Source of the DNA: an uncultured Bacteroides sp.
GTDB taxonomy: Bacteria > Bacteroidota > Bacteroidia > Bacteroidales > Bacteroidaceae
Length of the DNA: 44,773 nt
Direction: 5' to 3'
Assembly: GCA_949285075.1 (NCBI GenBank)
Contig: CASDXF010000022.1
Span: 1-44,773 of the forward strand
The position numbers were made by a program, and so were the translations under genes. This document shows positions 6,739 to 16,079 of the stretch, piece after piece (positions within the stretch are counted from its first letter, which is position 1; every line of letters starts with the position of its first letter). Under the pieces are notes generated by a model. The model was not told the DNA's origin. It did no database searches and worked only from the letters and a program-made list of their open reading frames with translations.

Positions 6739-8784
6739 ATGAAAAAGCATCTCTTTTTTATGGCTTGTTCTTTTGCGCTTTTAACCGGTTGTGGAGGAGA
6801 ACAGGCGAATGTGACGGAAATGAATAAATTTGATTATACAGTGGAACAATTTGCGGATTTACAGATTTTGCGTTACAAAGTCCCGGGGTTCGAGGACTTG
6901 ACGCTAAAGCAGAAAGAATTGGTATATTATTTGACGCAGGCCGCCTTGCAGGGACGGGATATCCTGTTTGACCAGAACGGAAAATATAATTTGAGGATTT
7001 GCCGCATGTTGGAGGCGGTATATACGAATTATCAGGGCGACAAGGCTTCGTCGGATTTTAAGAATATGGAAGTTTACCTGAAGAGGGTATGGTTTTCTAA
7101 CGGAATTCATCATCATTACGGCACGGAGAAATTCGTTCCGGGATTTTCTTCAGAATTCCTGAAAAAGGCGGTGCTTGACATAGACGCTTCGTTGCTTCCG
7201 CTTGCTCCGGGACAGACTGCGGAGCAACTGTGTGACGAGCTGTTCCCTGTAATTTTCGACCCCGCTATTATGCCGAAACGCGTTAATCAGGCAGACGGGG
7301 AGGATTTGATACTTACCTCCGCATCCAACTATTATGATGGGGTGACTCAGCGGGAAGCGGAAGATTTTTATGGGGCGATGAAAGACCCTAAGGACGAGAC
7401 TCCCGTATCTTATGGCCTGAACAGTCGTTTGGTAAAGGAGAACGGACAACTGAAGGAAAAGGTATGGAAAGTCGACGGGCTTTATACGCAGGCCATAGAG
7501 AAGATTGTCTACTGGCTGAAGAAGGCCGAGACAGTGGCGGAGAACGATAAGCAAAAGGCGGTTATCGCCCAACTGATAAAGTTCTATGAGACCGGAGACC
7601 TGAAGGACTTTGACGAGTACGCTATACTGTGGGTACAGGACCTCGACTCGCGGATTGATTTCGTGAACGGGTTTACCGAGACCTACGGCGACCCGTTGGG
7701 CCTGAAGGCCAGTTGGGAGTCGCTTGTAAACTTCAAGGACTTGGAGGCGACCCGCCGCACGGAGACAATCAGCCGCAACGCCCAGTGGTTTGAAGACCAC
7801 TCGCCGGTGGACAAGGCCTTCAAGAAGGAGCAGGTGAAAGGCGTGTCGGCGAAGGTGATTACGGCGGCTATCCTTGCCGGCGACCTCTATCCGTCGACCG
7901 CTATCGGCATCAACCTGCCGAACGCCAACTGGATTCGCGCGCAGCATGGTTCCAAGTCGGTGACTATCGGAAACATCACGGACGCTTACAACAAGGCCGC
8001 TCACGGCAACGGCTTTAACGAGGAGTTCGCTTATAGCGAGGCGGAGGTTCAGTCTATCGACAAGTACGGAGATTTGACGGACGAGCTGCATACGGACTTG
8101 CACGAATGTCTGGGACACGGCTCAGGCAAGTTGCTTCCGGGAGTAGACCCCGACGCGCTGAAGGCGTACGGCTCCACTATCGAGGAGGCCCGCGCCGACT
8201 TGTTCGGACTGTACTACGTGGCCGACCCGAAACTGGTAGAACTGGGCTTGGTTCCGGACGCGGAAGCCTATAAAGCGGAGTATTACAAATACCTGATGAA
8301 TGGACTGATGACCCAGTTGGTCCGCATCGAACCGGGCAACAACATCGAGGAGGCCCATATGCGCAACCGCCAGTTGATAGCCCGTTGGGTGTTCGAGAAA
8401 GGCGCTGCGGACAAGGCGGTGGAAATGGTGAAGAAAGAGGGAAAGACCTATGTGGTAATCAACGACTATCAGAAGGTGCGCGAGCTCTTCGGAGAGCTGT
8501 TGGCCGAGATACAACGTGTGAAGTCCACGGGCGACTATGAGGGCGCGCGGGCTTTAGTGGAGAATTATGCGGTCAAGGTAGACCCTGCGCTCCACGCCGA
8601 GGTTCTGGAACGCTATAAGAAGCTGAACTTGGCTCCCTATAAGGGATTCGTGAATCCGAAATATGAACTGGTGACGGATGAGAAGGGCAATATACAGGAT
8701 GTCACCGTGTCTTACGACGAGGGCTACGCGGAGCAGATGCTGCGTTATAGCCGGGATTATTCCTCATTGCCCTCAGTGAACTAA
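6739..8784 (+). CDS. Dipeptidyl peptidase III (family M49), lipoprotein
   Basis: Zinc exopeptidase that removes dipeptides from peptide N-termini. The start at 6739 gives a lipoprotein signal (MKKHLFFMACSFALLTGC, lipidated C18), implying anchoring in a membrane and peptide processing outside the cytoplasm; a frame-open extension upstream is rejected for that reason. Length 681 residues, near the size of Bacteroides M49 enzymes. Catalytic motifs: HECLGH at 455-460, the bacterial form of the HExxxGH motif, and EEARAD at 482-487 supplying the third zinc ligand. The AlkD-like gene follows after 9 bp, so both are likely co-transcribed. Confidence 0.93.
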   Translation: MKKHLFFMACSFALLTGCGGEQANVTEMNKFDYTVEQFADLQILRYKVPGFEDLTLKQKELVYYLTQAALQGRDILFDQNGKYNLRICRMLEAVYTNYQGDKASSDFKNMEVYLKRVWFSNGIHHHYGTEKFVPGFSSEFLKKAVLDIDASLLPLAPGQTAEQLCDELFPVIFDPAIMPKRVNQADGEDLILTSASNYYDGVTQREAEDFYGAMKDPKDETPVSYGLNSRLVKENGQLKEKVWKVDGLYTQAIEKIVYWLKKAETVAENDKQKAVIAQLIKFYETGDLKDFDEYAILWVQDLDSRIDFVNGFTETYGDPLGLKASWESLVNFKDLEATRRTETISRNAQWFEDHSPVDKAFKKEQVKGVSAKVITAAILAGDLYPSTAIGINLPNANWIRAQHGSKSVTIGNITDAYNKAAHGNGFNEEFAYSEAEVQSIDKYGDLTDELHTDLHECLGHGSGKLLPGVDPDALKAYGSTIEEARADLFGLYYVADPKLVELGLVPDAEAYKAEYYKYLMNGLMTQLVRIEPGNNIEEAHMRNRQLIARWVFEKGAADKAVEMVKKEGKTYVVINDYQKVRELFGELLAEIQRVKSTGDYEGARALVENYAVKVDPALHAEVLERYKKLNLAPYKGFVNPKYELVTDEKGNIQDVTVSYDEGYAEQMLRYSRDYSSLPSVN

Positions 8785-8793
8785 CCGCAAGCA

Positions 8794-9468
8794 ATGGGAA
8801 CGCTGATGGATGTAAAGGAACAGCTAAGGGATATAAAGACACAGCTCCGTCTCTTCATGAACGGGGCTGTGTCCCAAAGTATGCGTGATAAGGGGTTGGT
8901 CTATAAGCTCAATTTCGGCGTGGAGCTTCCCCGTATCAAGGAGATTGCCGGAAGGTATGAGAAAAGCCACGAACTGGCGCAGGCGTTGTGGAAAGAGGAT
9001 ATCCGCGAGTGTAAGATTCTGGCCGCCATGTTGCAGCCGGTAGATACCTTCTATCCCGAGATTGCGGATATCTGGGTGGAGGACATCCGTAACATTGAGA
9101 TTGCGGAATTGACCTGCATGAATCTTTTCCAGTATCTGCCCTACGCTCCGGCCAAGTCCTTCCACTGGATAGCCGACGAGCGGGAGTACGTGCAGACGTG
9201 CGGCTTCCTGACCATAGCCCGTCTTCTGGCGAAGAAGGGGGATATGCCGGAGAGGGCGGCGGGAGAACTGTTGGACCAAGCTGTCTGTGCCGCCCATTCG
9301 GAAAGCTATCACGTGCGGAACGCGGCCTTCTTGGTTATCCGGAAGTACATGGGGCATAGCGAGAGCCACGCTTTTCGTGTCTGCCGCTTGGTGGAAGGGA
9401 TGGAAAATTCCGACGTGGAGGCGGAGCGTATGCTATATAACATGGTGAAGGAGGCTTCTCTCTTATAA
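8794..9468 (+). CDS. DNA alkylation repair protein (AlkD-like HEAT-repeat protein)
   Basis: 224 residues (220 if begun at the ATG at 8806, giving MDVKEQLRDIK, which may be the true start). All-helical, with repeated amphipathic helices of the HEAT/ALK type: LNFGVELPRIKEIAGRY, ALWKEDIRECKILAAMLQP, NIEIAELTCMNLFQYLPYAP, EREYVQTCGFLTIARLLAK, YHVRNAAFLVIRKYM. AlkD-family glycosylases remove bulky or cationic alkylated bases without base flipping, but many Bacteroides members are untested, so glycosylase activity is family-based inference. It is 9 bp downstream of dipeptidyl peptidase III and upstream of the fur promoter. Confidence 0.8.
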   Translation: MGTLMDVKEQLRDIKTQLRLFMNGAVSQSMRDKGLVYKLNFGVELPRIKEIAGRYEKSHELAQALWKEDIRECKILAAMLQPVDTFYPEIADIWVEDIRNIEIAELTCMNLFQYLPYAPAKSFHWIADEREYVQTCGFLTIARLLAKKGDMPERAAGELLDQAVCAAHSESYHVRNAAFLVIRKYMGHSESHAFRVCRLVEGMENSDVEAERMLYNMVKEASLL

Positions 9469-9482
9469 TTATCGAATATTTT

Positions 9483-9528
9483 TTTGCTTTCCATAAAATA
9501 AGGATTAACTTTGTTCGCTCTAATTTTG
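9483..9528 (+). promoter_or_regulatory. Promoter of fur-purA
   Basis: TTTG (9483-9486), 19 bases, TAACTTTG (9506-9513): an exact match to the Bacteroidetes primary-sigma consensus. A second -7-like TAATTTTG lies at 9521-9528, only 11 bp before the ATG. Confidence 0.75.
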
Positions 9529-9538
9529 TGCGCTGATA

Positions 9539-10024
9539 ATGGATATTCAGAATATAAAGGATACGGTACGGCAGATATTTACCGAATATCTTACGGCGAA
9601 CGGGCATCGTAAGACGCCTGAGCGTTACGCTATACTTGAAACGATTTATTCCATTGAAGGGCATTTTGACATTGATACCCTTTACTCGAAAATGATGGAA
9701 CAAAAGAATTTTAGAGTAAGTAGGGCGACTCTTTATAATACAATCATTTTGTTGATTAACGCTCGTTTGGTAATTAAACATCAGTTTGGAGCCTCTTCCC
9801 AATATGAAAGGTCGTATAATAGGGAAACTCACCATCACCAAATCTGTACTCAATGTGGTAAAGTGACCGAGTTTCAGAACGGGGAGTTGCAGCGAGCTAT
9901 TGAGAGTACAAAGTTAAGTCGTTTCCAACTGTCACACTATTCTCTGTATATCTACGGGTTGTGTAGCAAGTGTAGCAGGGCGAATAAGCGAAAAAAAACA
10001 AATAATAATAAGAAAGAAAAATGA
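9539..10024 (+). CDS. fur: Fur-family metal-responsive repressor
   Basis: 161 residues. N-terminal winged helix (about 10-85; recognition helix VSRATLYNTIILLINARLV) and C-terminal metal-binding dimerisation domain with HHHQIC (98-103) and two CxxC pairs, C103/C106 (CTQC) and C142/C145 (CSKC), that hold a structural zinc. Fur proteins repress iron-uptake genes when loaded with Fe2+; the HHH motif fits Fur rather than the peroxide sensor PerR, though PerR cannot be excluded by eye. The tail is lysine/asparagine-rich (from about 149). Its stop overlaps the purA start as ATGA, so translation of the two is probably coupled. Confidence 0.9.
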   Translation: MDIQNIKDTVRQIFTEYLTANGHRKTPERYAILETIYSIEGHFDIDTLYSKMMEQKNFRVSRATLYNTIILLINARLVIKHQFGASSQYERSYNRETHHHQICTQCGKVTEFQNGELQRAIESTKLSRFQLSHYSLYIYGLCSKCSRANKRKKTNNNKKEK

Positions 10025-11289
10025 AAGTAGATGTTCTATTAGGATTACAATGGGGTGACGAGGGAAAAGGAAAGGTCGTTGATGTGTTGACGCCGAGGTA
10101 CGATGTCGTGGCCCGTTTTCAAGGTGGCCCGAATGCGGGTCATACGCTTGAGTTCGAGGGGCAGAAATATGTGCTCCGTTCCATCCCTTCCGGAATCTTT
10201 CAAGGAGATAAGGTAAATATTATAGGAAACGGTGTGGTGCTCGACCCTGCCCTGTTCAAGGCGGAGGCGGAAGCGTTGGAAGCGTCCGGGCATCCCCTAA
10301 AAGAACGCTTGCGCATCTCGAAGAAGGCTCACTTGATTCTTCCTACGCATCGCATCTTGGATGCGGCTTATGAAGCCGCCAAAGGAGATGCAAAGGTAGG
10401 AACCACGGGAAAGGGGATAGGCCCTACGTATACGGACAAGGTAAGCCGTAACGGACTTCGGGTGGGAGACATCCTTCACAACTTTGACAGAAAGTACGCG
10501 GCGGCTAAGGCTCGTCACGAACAGATTCTCCAAAGCTTGAACTACGAATGCGACCTGACAGAGCTTGAAAAGGCGTGGATGGAAGGTATTGAATACTTGA
10601 GGCAGTTCCCTCTCGTTGACAGTGAGCATGAGATAAACGGGTTGCTGAATGAGGGGAAAAGCGTGCTTTGCGAAGGAGCGCAGGGGACTATGCTCGATGT
10701 GGACTTCGGTTCCTACCCGTTTGTCACTTCATCCAATACGATATGTGCGGGCGCTTGTACCGGTTTAGGATTGGGACCGAATAAGATAGGTGATGTGTAT
10801 GGCATCTTCAAGGCGTATTGTACTCGTGTAGGTTCAGGCCCTTTCCCCACGGAACTGTTCGACGAGGTAGGGGAGAAGATAGGCGAACTGGGCCATGAGT
10901 TCGGTGCGGTGACCGGCCGCAAACGCCGTTGTGGTTGGATTGACTTAGTGGCCTTGAGGTATGCGGTGATGATAAACGGAGTTACAAAATTGATTATGAT
11001 GAAGAGCGACGTGCTTGATACGTTCGACACCATTAAGGCTTGCGTAGCTTACAAGATGAATGGGGAGGAGATTGATTATTTCCCGTTTGACATAACGGAG
11101 GGTGTAGAGCCCATTTACGTTGAACTTCCGGGATGGAAGACCGATATGACGAAGATGCAAAGTGAAAATGAATTCCCTGAAGAGTTTAACGCTTATTTGA
11201 CTTTCCTTGAAGAACAGCTTGGTGTACAAATAAAAATCGTTTCAGTAGGCCCGGACAGGGAGCAAACCATTGAGCGTTATACGGAATAA
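10021..11289 (+). CDS. purA: Adenylosuccinate synthase
   Basis: Joins IMP and aspartate using GTP, the first committed step to AMP. 422 residues, typical. The N-terminal P-loop-like GDEGKGKVVD (about 12-21) and GGPNAGHT (about 35-42) are family signatures; GTTGKGIGPTYTDK (about 127-140) and VTGRKRRCGWID (about 299-310) form the IMP and aspartate sites. The ATG overlaps the fur stop by 4 bases. A strong hairpin terminator follows. guaB, the other branch of IMP use, is found separately at 29.9 kb. Confidence 0.97.
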   Translation: MKVDVLLGLQWGDEGKGKVVDVLTPRYDVVARFQGGPNAGHTLEFEGQKYVLRSIPSGIFQGDKVNIIGNGVVLDPALFKAEAEALEASGHPLKERLRISKKAHLILPTHRILDAAYEAAKGDAKVGTTGKGIGPTYTDKVSRNGLRVGDILHNFDRKYAAAKARHEQILQSLNYECDLTELEKAWMEGIEYLRQFPLVDSEHEINGLLNEGKSVLCEGAQGTMLDVDFGSYPFVTSSNTICAGACTGLGLGPNKIGDVYGIFKAYCTRVGSGPFPTELFDEVGEKIGELGHEFGAVTGRKRRCGWIDLVALRYAVMINGVTKLIMMKSDVLDTFDTIKACVAYKMNGEEIDYFPFDITEGVEPIYVELPGWKTDMTKMQSENEFPEEFNAYLTFLEEQLGVQIKIVSVGPDREQTIERYTE

Positions 11290-11321
11290 CGGTAATCCTT
11301 CTTAATGAGGGATATATTATT

Positions 11322-11397
11322 ATGGCGCAAATGGTATGAACCTTGTTCCTATGGCAGTTTAGAGTTCGTGCTATTTGCGCCATTCGTTTTTTCTTTT
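11322..11397 (+). terminator. Terminator after purA
   Basis: Perfect 11-bp stem ATGGCGCAAAT (11322-11332) / ATTTGCGCCAT (11373-11383) followed by TCGTTTTTTCTTTT. The 40-base loop is unusually long for an intrinsic terminator. Confidence 0.7.
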
Positions 11398-11435
11398 AGA
11401 ACGGTTTCACTATTATTTATTTAATTATAGCAGAT

Positions 11436-12740
11436 ATGAAAACACGTATTATTTCCTTTTTACTGTTGTTGAGCTTGGCTGCGGGTTTGTCGGCTCAATC
11501 TGTTACTTATCAGCCAACGGAGTCGAACCTGAAGGCTCGTCAGGAGTTTCAGGATAATAAGTTTGGCATTTTTCTTCATTGGGGGTTGTACGCTATGCTT
11601 GCTACGGGCGAATGGACAATGACGAACAACAATCTGAATTATAAGGAGTATGCCAAGTTGGCGGGAGGCTTTTATCCTTCTAAGTTTGACGCAGACAAAT
11701 GGGTGTCGGCCATTAAGGCTTCGGGAGCGAAATACATTTGCTTTACTTCCCGCCATCACGAAGGGTTCTCCATGTTCGATACGAAATATTCTGATTTCAA
11801 TGTGGTTAAGGCTACACCTTTTAAGCGGGACATTGTGAAGGAATTGGCGGACGCTTGCGCTAGGCAGGGAATAAAGCTTCATTTCTATTATTCTCATCTT
11901 GATTGGACACGTGAAGATTATCCATGGGGGCGTACAGGTCGTGGAACGGGACGCCCTAATCCAAAAGGTGATTGGAAGAGTTATTATCAGTTTATGAACA
12001 ACCAATTGAGAGAATTGCTGACTAACTATGGACCTATTGGAGCTATTTGGTTTGACGGTGTATGGGATCAGGATGGAAATCCTGAGTTTGACTGGCAGCT
12101 TGCCGAACAGTATGAACTGATTCATAAGTTACAGCCCGCATGTCTGATAGGTAACAATCATCACAAGACTCCTTATCCCGGGGAGGATATTCAGATATTC
12201 GAGCGAGACCTTCCCGGCGAGAATAAGGCTGGACTTTCCGGACAAGACATAAGCCAGTTGCCGTTGGAGACTTGCGAGACGATGAACGGCATGTGGGGAT
12301 ACAAGATAACTGACCAGAACTATAAATCCACTAAGGAATTGATTCACTATCTGGTGAAGGCGGCGGGAAAGAACGCCAACCTATTGATGAATATTGGCCC
12401 ACAACCTGACGGAGAGCTTCCGGAGGTGGCTATACAACGTTTGCGTGAAGTGGGCGAGTGGCTGAATCAATATGGAGAGACTATCTACGGAACGAGAGGC
12501 GGTCTGGTCGCTCCTCACAATTGGGGAGTAACGACGCAAAAGGGGAACAAGCTGTATGTGCATATTTTGAACTTGGAAGACAAGTCATTGTTCCTACCGT
12601 TAGATAAGAAAGTAAAGAAGGCGGTATCTTTTAAGGAACAATCGCCGATACGCTTTACGAAAGCGAAGAATGGTGTATTGCTCGAACTGACGGAGATTCC
12701 GAAAGATATTGATTACGTTATCGAATTGACAATTGATTAA
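11436..12740 (+). CDS. Alpha-L-fucosidase (GH29), exported
   Basis: Hydrolyses terminal alpha-fucose from glycans such as mucin O-glycans. 434 residues with a cleavable signal peptide (MKTRIISFLLLLSLAAGLSAQ), so it acts in the periplasm or at the surface. GH29 features: KFGIFLHWGLYAM at the start of the barrel, YICFTSRHHEGFSMFDTKYSDFNV, and IWFDG with D207 as the expected catalytic nucleophile. The barrel ends near residue 340 (ANLLMNIGPQPDGEL) and a short beta-sandwich follows. Codon use is more AT-rich than in hisS or trxB. It stands alone between two terminators, without susCD partners in the window. Confidence 0.93.
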   Translation: MKTRIISFLLLLSLAAGLSAQSVTYQPTESNLKARQEFQDNKFGIFLHWGLYAMLATGEWTMTNNNLNYKEYAKLAGGFYPSKFDADKWVSAIKASGAKYICFTSRHHEGFSMFDTKYSDFNVVKATPFKRDIVKELADACARQGIKLHFYYSHLDWTREDYPWGRTGRGTGRPNPKGDWKSYYQFMNNQLRELLTNYGPIGAIWFDGVWDQDGNPEFDWQLAEQYELIHKLQPACLIGNNHHKTPYPGEDIQIFERDLPGENKAGLSGQDISQLPLETCETMNGMWGYKITDQNYKSTKELIHYLVKAAGKNANLLMNIGPQPDGELPEVAIQRLREVGEWLNQYGETIYGTRGGLVAPHNWGVTTQKGNKLYVHILNLEDKSLFLPLDKKVKKAVSFKEQSPIRFTKAKNGVLLELTEIPKDIDYVIELTID

Positions 12741-12766
12741 TTTTTAGATAATTATTCATAAAAGCG

Positions 12767-12808
12767 AGGGGAAACAATGCTTACATTCATTGTTTCCCCT
12801 TATTTTTG
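12767..12808 (+). terminator. Terminator after the fucosidase, overlapping a promoter element
   Basis: Perfect 13-bp stem (12767-12779 / 12788-12800, arms AGGGGAAACAATG and CATTGTTTCCCCT) followed by TATTTTTG. That T-tract is itself a TAnnTTTG element (12801-12808) and may be the -7 box of the peptidase gene that starts at 12841. Confidence 0.8.
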
Positions 12809-12840
12809 ACCCCGTATTAACTAAGAAAGAAGGAAAAATA

Positions 12841-13521
12841 ATGGTTTCATATTGGGTTTTATTTATAGGGATAGCCGTAGTAAGTTGGTTGGTGCAGTTC
12901 AACTTACAGAATAAGTTTAAGAAGTATTCCAAGATTGCTACGGGAAACGGTATGACAGGACGTGACGTGGCGTTGAAGATGTTGCATGATAACGGCATTT
13001 ACGATGTACAGGTAACGCATACTTCCGGTCAGTTGACAGACCACTATAATCCTTTGACGAAGACCGTTAATTTGAGCGAGGGGGTATATGAAAGCGACAG
13101 TATCATGGCCGCCGCCGTAGCCGCTCACGAGTGTGGACATGCCGTTCAGCACGCCCGCATGTACGCTCCGCTGAAGATGCGCAGCGCGTTGGTTCCGGTG
13201 GTTAACTTTTCATCATCTATCATGATGTGGGTGTTGTTGGCGGGTATGTTGATGTTTAGATCTTTCCCCCAACTGCTTTGGATAGGCATTATTCTGTTCG
13301 CCACGACGACTCTGTTCAGTTTCATCACCTTGCCGGTGGAGATTAACGCGAGCAAGCGGGCATTGGTATGGCTCAGCTCATCGGGCATAACTAATTCGTA
13401 TAATCATCTACAAGCTGAGGACGCTCTCCGTTCGGCCGCCTATACTTATGTGGTCGCGGCGTTGGGCTCGTTGGCTACGTTGATTTACTATATTATGATT
13501 GCAATGGGGAGAAGAGAGTAA
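12841..13521 (+). CDS. YugP-type membrane zinc metallopeptidase
   Basis: 226 residues from the ATG at 12841, preceded by AGAAGGAAAAATA, a rare Shine-Dalgarno-like sequence here; an open frame extends upstream through the terminator and is rejected. N-terminal membrane helix (SYWVLFIGIAVVSWLVQF), then a cytoplasmic or periplasmic loop with the gluzincin motif HECGH (H96, E97, H100), followed by three hydrophobic helices (about 120-140, 145-165, 200-220). E167 in LPVEINASKRAL is a plausible third zinc ligand. The family (PF04298) has no settled substrate; a housekeeping role in membrane-protein turnover is often assumed. Followed by a strong terminator. Confidence 0.88.
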   Translation: MVSYWVLFIGIAVVSWLVQFNLQNKFKKYSKIATGNGMTGRDVALKMLHDNGIYDVQVTHTSGQLTDHYNPLTKTVNLSEGVYESDSIMAAAVAAHECGHAVQHARMYAPLKMRSALVPVVNFSSSIMMWVLLAGMLMFRSFPQLLWIGIILFATTTLFSFITLPVEINASKRALVWLSSSGITNSYNHLQAEDALRSAAYTYVVAALGSLATLIYYIMIAMGRRE

Positions 13522-13543
13522 ATTAAATTCTACTGGGGATGCG

Positions 13544-13578
13544 GCCCTCGCGGATTATCTGCGAGGGCTTTTTTATTT
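13544..13578 (+). terminator. Terminator after the YugP-type gene
   Basis: GCCCTCGC (13544-13551) pairs with GCGAGGGC (13561-13568) around a 9-base loop and is followed by seven T residues. Confidence 0.85.
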
Positions 13579-13741
13579 CTTGTAGGAGCGTCTTGACGGA
13601 TGAAGCGTGGAAAGTCCTTTCCCGCTTCTATCGCATAGTTTTTAAGTTCTTCGGATATATACCGCGTGCAAGTCTCATGGGGCTTAGTCGTTTGGGCAAA
13701 GCGGGGGTTGGTCGTTTGCTCTTTGAGGTTGGTCAGGCGAT

Positions 13742-13787
13742 AAAAAGGTCAGCCCTGAATAGCCGTTATGGTTATTCGGGGCTGGCC
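13742..13787 (-). terminator. Terminator of the aspartyl-protease gene
   Basis: An 18-bp stem (13747-13764 / 13770-13787, with a few G-U pairs) is followed on the minus strand by TTTTTA. It lies 20 bp past the protease stop. Confidence 0.8.
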
Positions 13788-13807
13788 GGAAGGGGGGACG
13801 CTTGGCC

Positions 13808-15947
13808 TTACTTCTCCTCCTTGTTGGGGAGCAGGTCGATGTACATCTCCTTCATGTTTACGGTTACTTGGGCGTTCTGCCTTATCAGCTCTTTTAGCGG
13901 GACCGTTTGGGCGTTCGGGTAGGGGGCTCCGATGGAGAAACTTGCCGGCTTGTCTTCGTCCATGCGATAGTAATAGAGCAGATAGTTGACTATGAACAAG
14001 GAGTGCCGCGAGCCGCCCTCCTGCGCCGTTTCGCTGTCGCTGTACAGGGTCAGGCTTTTCGGTTCGATGGTGTATTGCGGTATCAGGCGCAGCGTGGAAT
14101 TGCCCAGATAGATGCCGTCCGCCTTCTCGTCTATGCTGAATATCGCGTTTCTTATGCGCATGCCTCCTAACTCGATGTCCGCCACGGCTATTTGCTTCGT
14201 GCGCGTGGAGTCTTCCTTATAGGTTATGATTTTCATCTTGCGCTTGGCCGCTTCCGACGGCGAAATCAGGGACTCGGTCTTGTCCGGGGCGAAGTAGATG
14301 TCCGACTTGGTCTTGTTGATTTTACCCTTTACCCGTATTCCTTTGTCGTCCATGTCGGTGGAGAGCCGGCATTTCCGCTTGTTCCATTGCGCAAGGCTTT
14401 TTTCGCAGTTCTGTAAGGCCACGCATTTGTTCAGCATACCGTTAAAGGCCGCGTCAATTCGCACGCAGTCTTTCATGTCTTGTATGGCCGGGGCGTAATT
14501 GCCGATGAATACGTTGGCCGCGGCCCGGAGGTTCTTTAAATAGACGGTGCTTGTTTCCAACTGCTTGGCGTAAGTCATGAATAGCGAGTCGATGTAGTGC
14601 ACGCATTGTTGGGGGCGGTTTTTCATGAAGCTCATGTAGGCGTGCATAAGCCATCGGCCCATTTCATCCGTGCGTTTGGCGTACCAGTCCCAGTACGCTT
14701 CCAGACTGGCATAGTCGTTTGAGTTGAGGCAAATCGAGTGGTTGTATGGCCGTGCCTTATATCCTTGCCCGCTGATTCTCATCCGGTCGAAATCCAACGT
14801 GCAAGAGTCAAAGCTCATGAGATAAGACAAGCCCAATAAACCGGTTCTTGTAATGAAGGGATTGACCATAGCGTCCGCTGCCGTAAACATGACGGAGTCT
14901 CCTAAGACGTTGTGCCATTCAAACATGGCTTTAGAGCCGTTAATGAAGTTTTGGTCGGAGCCCGTGTTCAAAAGATACTCTTTCGCCTGATTCCCTTCGG
15001 TAGATGAGCGGACGAACAGTTGCCCGTCTATGACGCGCATATTAGGTTGGAGCTTCGCTTTTCGCATCTCTTTCTTGAATGTGACTTGCCGGTCGGAGAC
15101 GGTGACGGACGAGAACTTAGACAGTTCACGGAGTCCTATTATGTCGTTGGTTCTAAAGAACTCCGGAACGTTTTGAAGGGCCACGTGCGCATATATGTTG
15201 CGGAAGGTGATTCCATTGATTTTTAGCTCGTCAATAAATCCCGGCACGCTTGGGACAAGGCCGAAAGCACTTCGGCAAGTAATCGTGTCATTGGGTATAA
15301 GCCGCACGTTGCATCTTTGGGCGGTCTGATAGGAAAGCAGAGTAAACGGAGCGCCCGTGTCGGCAACGAACAGTCCGGACGGCTCTACGCCGTTTATCCG
15401 CACGGGCAGGCGAAGAAGGGGCGAGGGATACGCGGTAAGGGGAACGACGCATTCGCCTCCGGGGACTTCGAGCTCACTGTCCGGAGCCTCTTTCAGTTGG
15501 AGGGCTATCTCTTTTAGCCAATCGTATGGACCTTTGTACCCGTTTTCGTGAAATAGGGTGTCGTTCAGCGTCTGGCAATAGTCGTAGAGCGCTCTATGCT
15601 TGCCTTGCTCAAACAAGAACCTCGCTTTTATATATATAGTATCCTTCCGGATATTGAGTCGGATAGTAGGTGAACAGCGAGTCGAGGCACTGAAGCGCCT
15701 CGCCGGGTCGGTTGAACATATCGTACATTCGTATTTTTCCGTAAAGGCCGGCATACGTGCCGATGCATTGAGCCGAGTCTTGATAGAATTTCCATAAATC
15801 GAATGCCTCCCCCTTGCTGAATAAGTCAAAGACTTTGATGTCTTGTGGGGTAAGGCCTTCGTAGGGATTGTCTTGCGCGTATGTCCGGGCGTTTCCAAGC
15901 AGCCCGGCGATAATCAGCGCGAACAGAATCAGGTATTGTCTTTTCAT
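13808..15947 (-). pseudogene. Retropepsin-like aspartyl protease with TPR-like N-terminus, split by a frameshift
   Basis: Two overlapping frames make one protein. The first (15947 down to a stop at 15609-15611) encodes a signal peptide (MKRQYLILFALIIAGLLGNARTYA... start) and tetratricopeptide-like helices ending YPEGYYIYK. The second, one base offset, continues ARFLFEQGKHRALYDYCQTL to the end at 13808. The join falls at 15626-15638, where the minus strand reads (TA)5 then AAA; adding one TA, or losing one base, restores about 713 residues. The body holds a retropepsin motif ADTGA (D at about residue 196), and a second DTG-like site, LLNTGS, with Asp replaced by Asn. It is an exported protein of unknown target. 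Whether the break is real decay, slippage-based switching or a sequencing error cannot be told here. Confidence 0.8.
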
Positions 15948-16079
15948 AACTTTTAGAATTAAATAATTAGTGGCGGTAAAATTATATAGTAATATGATGG
16001 CGACAAATGGTTTGCCTATAAAAGATGTTAAGCGTTTACCCATGCGCTCACTGGTCTTACCGCATGAAAGTCTTGGGGT
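15948..16079. other. Leader/promoter region of the aspartyl-protease gene
   Basis: AT-rich, divergent toward hisS across repeat B. A near-match to a -7 element exists on the minus strand, TAATTTTA, with A in place of the final G. No further gene seen. Confidence 0.35.

Noticed and set aside
13684-13735. Repeated GTCGTTTG words after the YugP-type gene
   Set aside because: Only two loose copies and no consistent spacing with other words; not distinguishable from chance.
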